From Chryseosolibacter sp964438975 (GTDB lineage: Bacteria > Bacteroidota > Bacteroidia > Cytophagales > Cyclobacteriaceae): a stretch of DNA of 37,492 nt. The stretch lies in NCBI GenBank assembly GCA_964438975.1, contig CAYTMU010000039.1, positions 1 to 37,492 on the forward strand, in the 5' to 3' direction. Position numbers and translations under genes: made by a program. Shown piece after piece: positions 33,155 through 37,492 of the stretch. The notes below the pieces were generated by a model. The model did no database searches and was not told the DNA's origin. It was given only the letters and a program-made list of their open reading frames with translations. The number at the start of each line of letters is the position of its first letter. Position 1 is the first letter of the stretch.

Positions 33155-35488
33155 ATGAAGTATGCGCGCTCGCTGACGAAATCAGATCACCACCTACTGG
33201 AATCGTTGAGGGGATTTGTCCCGGATGAAGTGTATGACATTCATGCTCACTTCTATCATGCAGATCATTTCCCCCCGGGGACGTGGCCGTTTCTTCAAGG
33301 ACACGATTTGCTTGGAAGCGAGGAACATACGGCAGCGTTAAAGCGGTATATGGATGTCAAGCGCATTCACAGCCTTGCCTTCGGGCTGCCACATCCAGAC
33401 AGCGACAGGGATGCGATGAACACCTGGGTTTCAGCGCAGACCAAGGACCATGCTACCGCGTTGAGCCGATCTTTACTGGTGGTTTCACCGGAAGACGATT
33501 CCCGCAGGACGGCGGAAAAACTTCGGAGCGGAGAATTTTGCGGACTAAAGGTATATCATTCGTACGCCGCGTCACCTGATACCATGAATGCGCGTGTCAC
33601 AGAGTACGCGCCCGAGTGGATGTGGGAGATATTGCATGAGACACGAGGTCTGCTGATGCTGCACATTGTACGCGATGGAGCGATAGACGATCGGTCGAAC
33701 CAGGATGAACTTAGACGACTCTGTCGTGCGTACCCTAACATGCGTCTGATCCTTGCACATGTAGCGAGAAGTTTCAACTATCGCAATGCCCGCCATGGGT
33801 TGTATCAGCTCGCCGATCTCGACAACGTTGTTGTCGATACGTCAGCGGTGACTGAGTCTGAAGCCTTTTTCTCCGCGTTGAAGATACTTGGTCCGAAGCG
33901 GATCGTATGGGGGTCTGATTTTCCGGTCAGTGAAATGCGCGGCCGCTGTGTCACAACGGGCTCACTTTTTTATTGGCTTCATCCTGAGCAAGTAGCTTCG
34001 GGTGATACGTCGCCTACGAACACCGAGATGACGTTGGTTGGGATCGAGTCGCTATTGACACTGCGCGAAGCTTGCGAGGACGCAGGTCTCAATCGCGACG
34101 ATATCAACGATATTTTTTTGAATAACGCGTTGAGGATATTGAAGCCTCACCTGCCTGCCGAGGCGGTGCCAGCGGGAATCTCAGGGGCCGAGCTATGGCG
34201 GGAAGCACGGCAAGTTATTTCCGGAGGAACGGGACTCCTGTCGAAACGGGCGGAGATGTTCGACAGCGACCAGTGGCCCGCGTATTTTTCGAGGAGTGCG
34301 GGATGCGAAGTATGGGATATGGAAGGTCGGCGGTATCTGGATTTCGCGGGTGGGATTGGCGCTGTGTTGCTGGGCTATGCGGACGCCGATGTCAACGCGG
34401 CCGTGCAGAGGCGACTTTTGCTGGGAACCTATTCATCACTTGTCAATCCTCAGGAGGTCGAATTGGCCAGGCTGCTGTTGGATATGCACCCGTGGGCTGG
34501 GAAAGTCCGGTACGCTCGTGGGGGAGGCGATGCGATGATGATGAGCGTACGGATTGCGCGCGCGAAGACCGGTAGGAGCGGCGTTGCTTTTTGCGGTTAT
34601 CATGGATGGCATGACTGGTATCTCGCCGCGAATCTCGCGGCTGATGATGCGCTCGATGGTCATTTGCTACCGGGCCTGGTGCCCAAGGGAGTACCTCGTG
34701 AACTGAGAGGAACATCGTTGCCATTTCGATATAATGATCTGGAGTCGTTCGAGAGGGCGTTGGATAGTTTGGGAGACAATCTCGCTGCGGTAGTCATGGA
34801 ACCGATGCGTTCGCAGGAGCCAAGAGATGGTTTCATCGAGAAGATTGCATCGCGTTGCCGGGAGCGGGGAGGTGTCTTCGTTGTGGATGAAGTGTCAAGC
34901 GGATTGCGTTACGGCTTCCCGGGTGCCCTTACGCGCATGGGTATCGAACCGGACATCGTCGTTTATGCGAAGGCGATGAGCAATGGATTTCCATTCGGTG
35001 TTGTGATCGGGCGGGAGGACGTTATGCGGGAAGCTGACGCCAGCTTCATTTCCTCAAGCTACTGGACGGACGGAGTCGGTACGGCAGCAGCGCTTGCTGT
35101 ACTTACCAAAATGAAACGCTTGAATGTCTTTGACGTTGTGTGGCAGCGCGGAGTGAAATTCAAGAAAGCGCTGGAAGATGTCGCTTCGCGATATCCGGCC
35201 TGCAAGATGAGCGTCGGTGGTATGCCCGTAACCCCTACGTTGGCTTTCCAGGTTGAAGGCATATCCGGCGCCCTGAGAAAGCGTTTTATTCAAAAGATGC
35301 ATACCCGCGGTATCCTGATATCATCGTCGATCTATCTTATGTACGCTCATCGGGACGCACACATCGACACATTGTTAACTTCCATGGATGCAGTATTGAA
35401 GGAACTTGAAGAAGAAATAAAGGCTGGAAACTTTGGCCCGGAAGGTCCATCACCGGACGTTACTCCGGGTTTTGCGAGATTGGCCTGA
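33155..35488 (+). CDS. Amidohydrolase fused to class III aminotransferase (bifunctional)
   Basis: One uninterrupted 777-residue frame holds two full-length enzymes. Residues about 20-330 form an amidohydrolase-2 TIM barrel with H30/H32 (DIHAHF), H170 (LHIVRDG), H202 (ILAHVARSF) and D255 (WGSDFP). After a linker of about 15 residues, residues about 345-760 form a GSA-aminomutase-like class III aminotransferase with FCGYHGWHDWYLAA, the cofactor Asp D578 (VDEVSSG) and Schiff-base Lys K606 (YAKAMSNGFP). Both active sites look intact and there is no signal peptide, so it is cytoplasmic. A fused hydrolysis-transamination step, with product handed between domains, is inferred. A second amidohydrolase related to the first domain lies downstream, and a separate class III aminotransferase lies at 17551. 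Confidence 0.9.
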   Translation: MKYARSLTKSDHHLLESLRGFVPDEVYDIHAHFYHADHFPPGTWPFLQGHDLLGSEEHTAALKRYMDVKRIHSLAFGLPHPDSDRDAMNTWVSAQTKDHATALSRSLLVVSPEDDSRRTAEKLRSGEFCGLKVYHSYAASPDTMNARVTEYAPEWMWEILHETRGLLMLHIVRDGAIDDRSNQDELRRLCRAYPNMRLILAHVARSFNYRNARHGLYQLADLDNVVVDTSAVTESEAFFSALKILGPKRIVWGSDFPVSEMRGRCVTTGSLFYWLHPEQVASGDTSPTNTEMTLVGIESLLTLREACEDAGLNRDDINDIFLNNALRILKPHLPAEAVPAGISGAELWREARQVISGGTGLLSKRAEMFDSDQWPAYFSRSAGCEVWDMEGRRYLDFAGGIGAVLLGYADADVNAAVQRRLLLGTYSSLVNPQEVELARLLLDMHPWAGKVRYARGGGDAMMMSVRIARAKTGRSGVAFCGYHGWHDWYLAANLAADDALDGHLLPGLVPKGVPRELRGTSLPFRYNDLESFERALDSLGDNLAAVVMEPMRSQEPRDGFIEKIASRCRERGGVFVVDEVSSGLRYGFPGALTRMGIEPDIVVYAKAMSNGFPFGVVIGREDVMREADASFISSSYWTDGVGTAAALAVLTKMKRLNVFDVVWQRGVKFKKALEDVASRYPACKMSVGGMPVTPTLAFQVEGISGALRKRFIQKMHTRGILISSSIYLMYAHRDAHIDTLLTSMDAVLKELEEEIKAGNFGPEGPSPDVTPGFARLA

Positions 35489-35503
35489 TAAGCTCGGAAG
35501 CGA

Positions 35504-36487
35504 ATGTGGTTTATTAGTAAACAATTTGGGATAGTTTTTTTTGCGATGGCGATATTTACTGGAGCCTGCACTGGCAAGTCCACTGATGAGAATTCATTGG
35601 AGCGATGCGTTGACATATTGAAGACGACCCTTAACTCTGAAGCGGAATGGGTAAAGGTGCACGCGGCGGAGTATTTGCTGTGGGCCAGCTACCCGGATGG
35701 CGTGAAAGAAGAGTTCCTTAAGGAAGAGAACGACCGCGGAACGCAGGCACCTTACCGGATCGGTATCTGGCGGGTATTGGCGCAGGCATCTGCCAGTGAA
35801 GATGAAAGAATGTTCTGGGTCAGCAAGATCTTGCAGGCTTTTCTGGATGAACAGGGTGCTGACCGGGTCCACGCAGCCGAAACCCTGGCCAAGTTGCGTG
35901 TATCTCCATTGAATTACGATTCTTCCGCGGTCGCCCGGGTATTGAATGGATCAGATAGCAGACTGCGCTCGTATACGCTATGGAGTGTCATGTTTACATC
36001 CGCGGATTCGATCAGCAGTGGCGGTTCAGCGTTTCTGAGTACCTGTGTAAATGCTGATGCGCAGCGATCCGACAAGGAACTGGCGGCTTATGTCCTGGGG
36101 CGCACGGCGCATTTGTCCCTTGAACAATGGAGGTCTTTGGCAATTGCGGCCTTATCCGAAACCAGAGGCTCGACGACCAGGCTATACATGTTGACTGGCG
36201 CCCTCATGACTTGTCCGGCGCAACGTGCCGAATCTGCCCTTTACACAAAAGTGCGCACGGCGCTTTCGGATTACGAGTCATCAAAGGAACCTGGAATTCT
36301 TGCCGAGCTTTCGTATTCACTTGCGCGGAATGGCAATGGCGGAGATACCGTATTTCTCCGGCGCCTTCTGAACAACGAACATGAGACCGGAAGCCGGTCA
36401 GGTGATGCCGATGTACGCGCGGCGGCTGCCTTTGCTCTTATAGAAATTGGAAAGCGAGAAGCGTCTGGTGTTAAAAATGATAGATAA
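35504..36487 (+). CDS. HEAT-repeat-like lipoprotein of unknown function
   Basis: This 327-residue protein has a lipoprotein signal (FGIVFFAMAIFTGAC, lipobox TGAC). The remainder is almost all helical, with HEAT-like units such as WVKVHAAEYLLWA, RVHAAETLAKLRV, KELAAYVLGRTAHL and DVRAAAAFALIEIG. No catalytic residues are visible. HEAT-like solenoids usually bind protein partners; in this cluster it could hold periplasmic enzymes or connect to a transporter beyond the window. It sits 15 bases after the fusion gene and 17 bases before the next amidohydrolase, clearly in the same transcript. Confidence 0.75.
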   Translation: MWFISKQFGIVFFAMAIFTGACTGKSTDENSLERCVDILKTTLNSEAEWVKVHAAEYLLWASYPDGVKEEFLKEENDRGTQAPYRIGIWRVLAQASASEDERMFWVSKILQAFLDEQGADRVHAAETLAKLRVSPLNYDSSAVARVLNGSDSRLRSYTLWSVMFTSADSISSGGSAFLSTCVNADAQRSDKELAAYVLGRTAHLSLEQWRSLAIAALSETRGSTTRLYMLTGALMTCPAQRAESALYTKVRTALSDYESSKEPGILAELSYSLARNGNGGDTVFLRRLLNNEHETGSRSGDADVRAAAAFALIEIGKREASGVKNDR

Positions 36488-36504
36488 GTCTTAATACAAC
36501 GAGT

Positions 36505-37492
36505 ATGCACAACCAGAAAGCCGATACCGAGACGGAATTGCCGCTGGATGAATCGGTCGTATTCATGAACGAATCTGACAGGATTGTCTGGGAGGAGGAC
36601 CTTGAGAATTTTGTACCCAGAAAGATATTCGACGCGCATATACATTTCTGGACTGACGATCACCTTCCTGCGGACCACCCGAACAGGAATATGTTTGTGT
36701 ATTCCGATATGCGGATCACAGAAGCGTGGAACAAGCGTATGTTTCCCGGTCGTGAGATTGACTACCTCGTACTGGGGTCGCCGCTTCCGGGTATTGATGT
36801 GAAGGCGCACAATTCCTTTATGGCCGCCGAACTGAAAGGGCGCACGAACTCGAGAATGCACCGGCTTGTGACACCGCAGTGTACCGTGGAGGAGATACGG
36901 CGCGACGTCGCTGAGTACGGATTCCAGGGATTGAAGCCGTATCGATTGTATTCCGTGACCGGCGACCGGAACCAATGTCGCATACACGAGTTTCTGACGC
37001 ATCCGCAGATGGAATTGGCCAATGAATTAGGATTGTGGGTGACCATGCATCTGTCCCGGCATCACGGCTGTGCTGATGAAGCTAATCTGAAAGACCTGGA
37101 AGAGTACACGACGCGACGATATCCGCGCATAAAGTGGATCCTCGCACACTGTGCCCGCAGTTTTACGTATTGGGCGATCCGAAAGTCCGTCCATCGCTTG
37201 CGTGCGATGCCGAATATCTGGTATGACAACTCAGCGGTGTCGGATGTCATGGCTCACTATACCTTGTTTAAGGAAGAAGATCACAAACGGATTTTTTATG
37301 GGTCGGACAACCTGATCGCCAACTCCTTCCATGGGAAGTACGTAACAATGGGACGCTTCTGGTATCAGATGGAGACTCCTGAGTATGCAAAGAAGGCAGA
37401 TATACACACCGACGCACGACCTATTCTTGCGATCTATGACCAGCTATTGGCTATCAAACACGCTGCGGAACTGGCAGGGCTTACCCATCGAC
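36505..37492 (+). CDS. Amidohydrolase-2-family protein (3' partial)
   Basis: Starting at ATG 36505, the frame is open for 329 codons to the window end with no stop, so the gene continues. It is a metal-dependent TIM-barrel hydrolase with H45/H47 in FDAHIHFW, a His in VTMHLSRHH, the ILAHCARSF strand and D268 in YGSDN. These agree with the amidohydrolase half of the fusion protein at 33155 (shared ILAH-x-ARSF, GLK-x-Y and GSD motifs), making the two paralogues. An unusual N-terminal stretch of about 40 acidic residues precedes the barrel. There is no signal peptide. It may act on the same or a successive intermediate. Confidence 0.88.
   Translation, partial: MHNQKADTETELPLDESVVFMNESDRIVWEEDLENFVPRKIFDAHIHFWTDDHLPADHPNRNMFVYSDMRITEAWNKRMFPGREIDYLVLGSPLPGIDVKAHNSFMAAELKGRTNSRMHRLVTPQCTVEEIRRDVAEYGFQGLKPYRLYSVTGDRNQCRIHEFLTHPQMELANELGLWVTMHLSRHHGCADEANLKDLEEYTTRRYPRIKWILAHCARSFTYWAIRKSVHRLRAMPNIWYDNSAVSDVMAHYTLFKEEDHKRIFYGSDNLIANSFHGKYVTMGRFWYQMETPEYAKKADIHTDARPILAIYDQLLAIKHAAELAGLTHR

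Noticed and set aside
1..37492. tRNA, rRNA, CRISPR array or riboswitch
   Set aside because: I saw no regular spacer-repeat pattern, tRNA cloverleaf or known riboswitch core; gaps are under about 250 bases.

Overview
The window comes from a Gram-negative member of the Bacteroidota. Two SusC/SusD pairs, a SusE/F-type surface lipoprotein, a lipoprotein form of TamA (TamL) and a near absence of Shine-Dalgarno sequences all point there. The style (7TMR-DISM sensor, aerobic HemF, many secreted hydrolases) suits a free-living aerobic lineage such as Cytophagales or Chitinophagales, but nothing here fixes the genus. No rRNA, tRNA, CRISPR array, insertion sequence or phage gene was seen.

Region 1 (1-11260, + strand) looks like a polysaccharide utilization locus. 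It opens with a membrane sensor, cut by the window edge, that joins a 7TMR-DISM receptor to the zinc ribbon and helix-turn-helix of an IS1595-type transposase without the catalytic domain. Next come SusC, SusD, a SusE/F-like glycan-binding lipoprotein, a strong hairpin terminator, and two tandem GH30 lipoproteins. The order SusC-SusD-binding protein-GH30 resembles the beta-1,6-glucan locus of Bacteroides thetaiotaomicron, so beta-1,6-glucan or a related beta-glucan is the best guess for the substrate.

Region 2 (11270-14971, - strand) is a housekeeping island: aerobic coproporphyrinogen oxidase hemF and the outer-membrane assembly factor tamL, separated by a small degenerate repeat.

Region 3 (14972-37492) is a large accessory cluster that I cannot match to a described pathway. 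An AraC-family regulator (- strand) diverges from a tightly packed + strand operon: RidA-family protein, 3-hydroxyacyl-CoA-dehydrogenase-like enzyme, class III aminotransferase, a second dehydrogenase homologue that has lost its NAD loop and catalytic His/Asn, M19 dipeptidase, ceramidase-fold hydrolase, and a Tat-type Kelch propeller. A second SusC/SusD pair follows, ending in a clear terminator. A further + strand gene set holds a PafA-type alkaline phosphatase, a GH32/43-like propeller protein, a purple-acid-phosphatase-like protein lacking a metal-ligand Asn, an amidohydrolase fused to a class III aminotransferase, a HEAT-like lipoprotein, and a second amidohydrolase cut by the window end.

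Working model for region 3 (inference): SusCD imports a compound carrying phosphate ester and/or amide groups. Exported phosphatases and hydrolases trim it, and cytoplasmic amidohydrolase, dipeptidase, dehydrogenase, transaminase and RidA steps consume the amino- or hydroxy-containing core. The paired active and degenerate dehydrogenases and the amidohydrolase-aminotransferase fusion are the most unusual elements.
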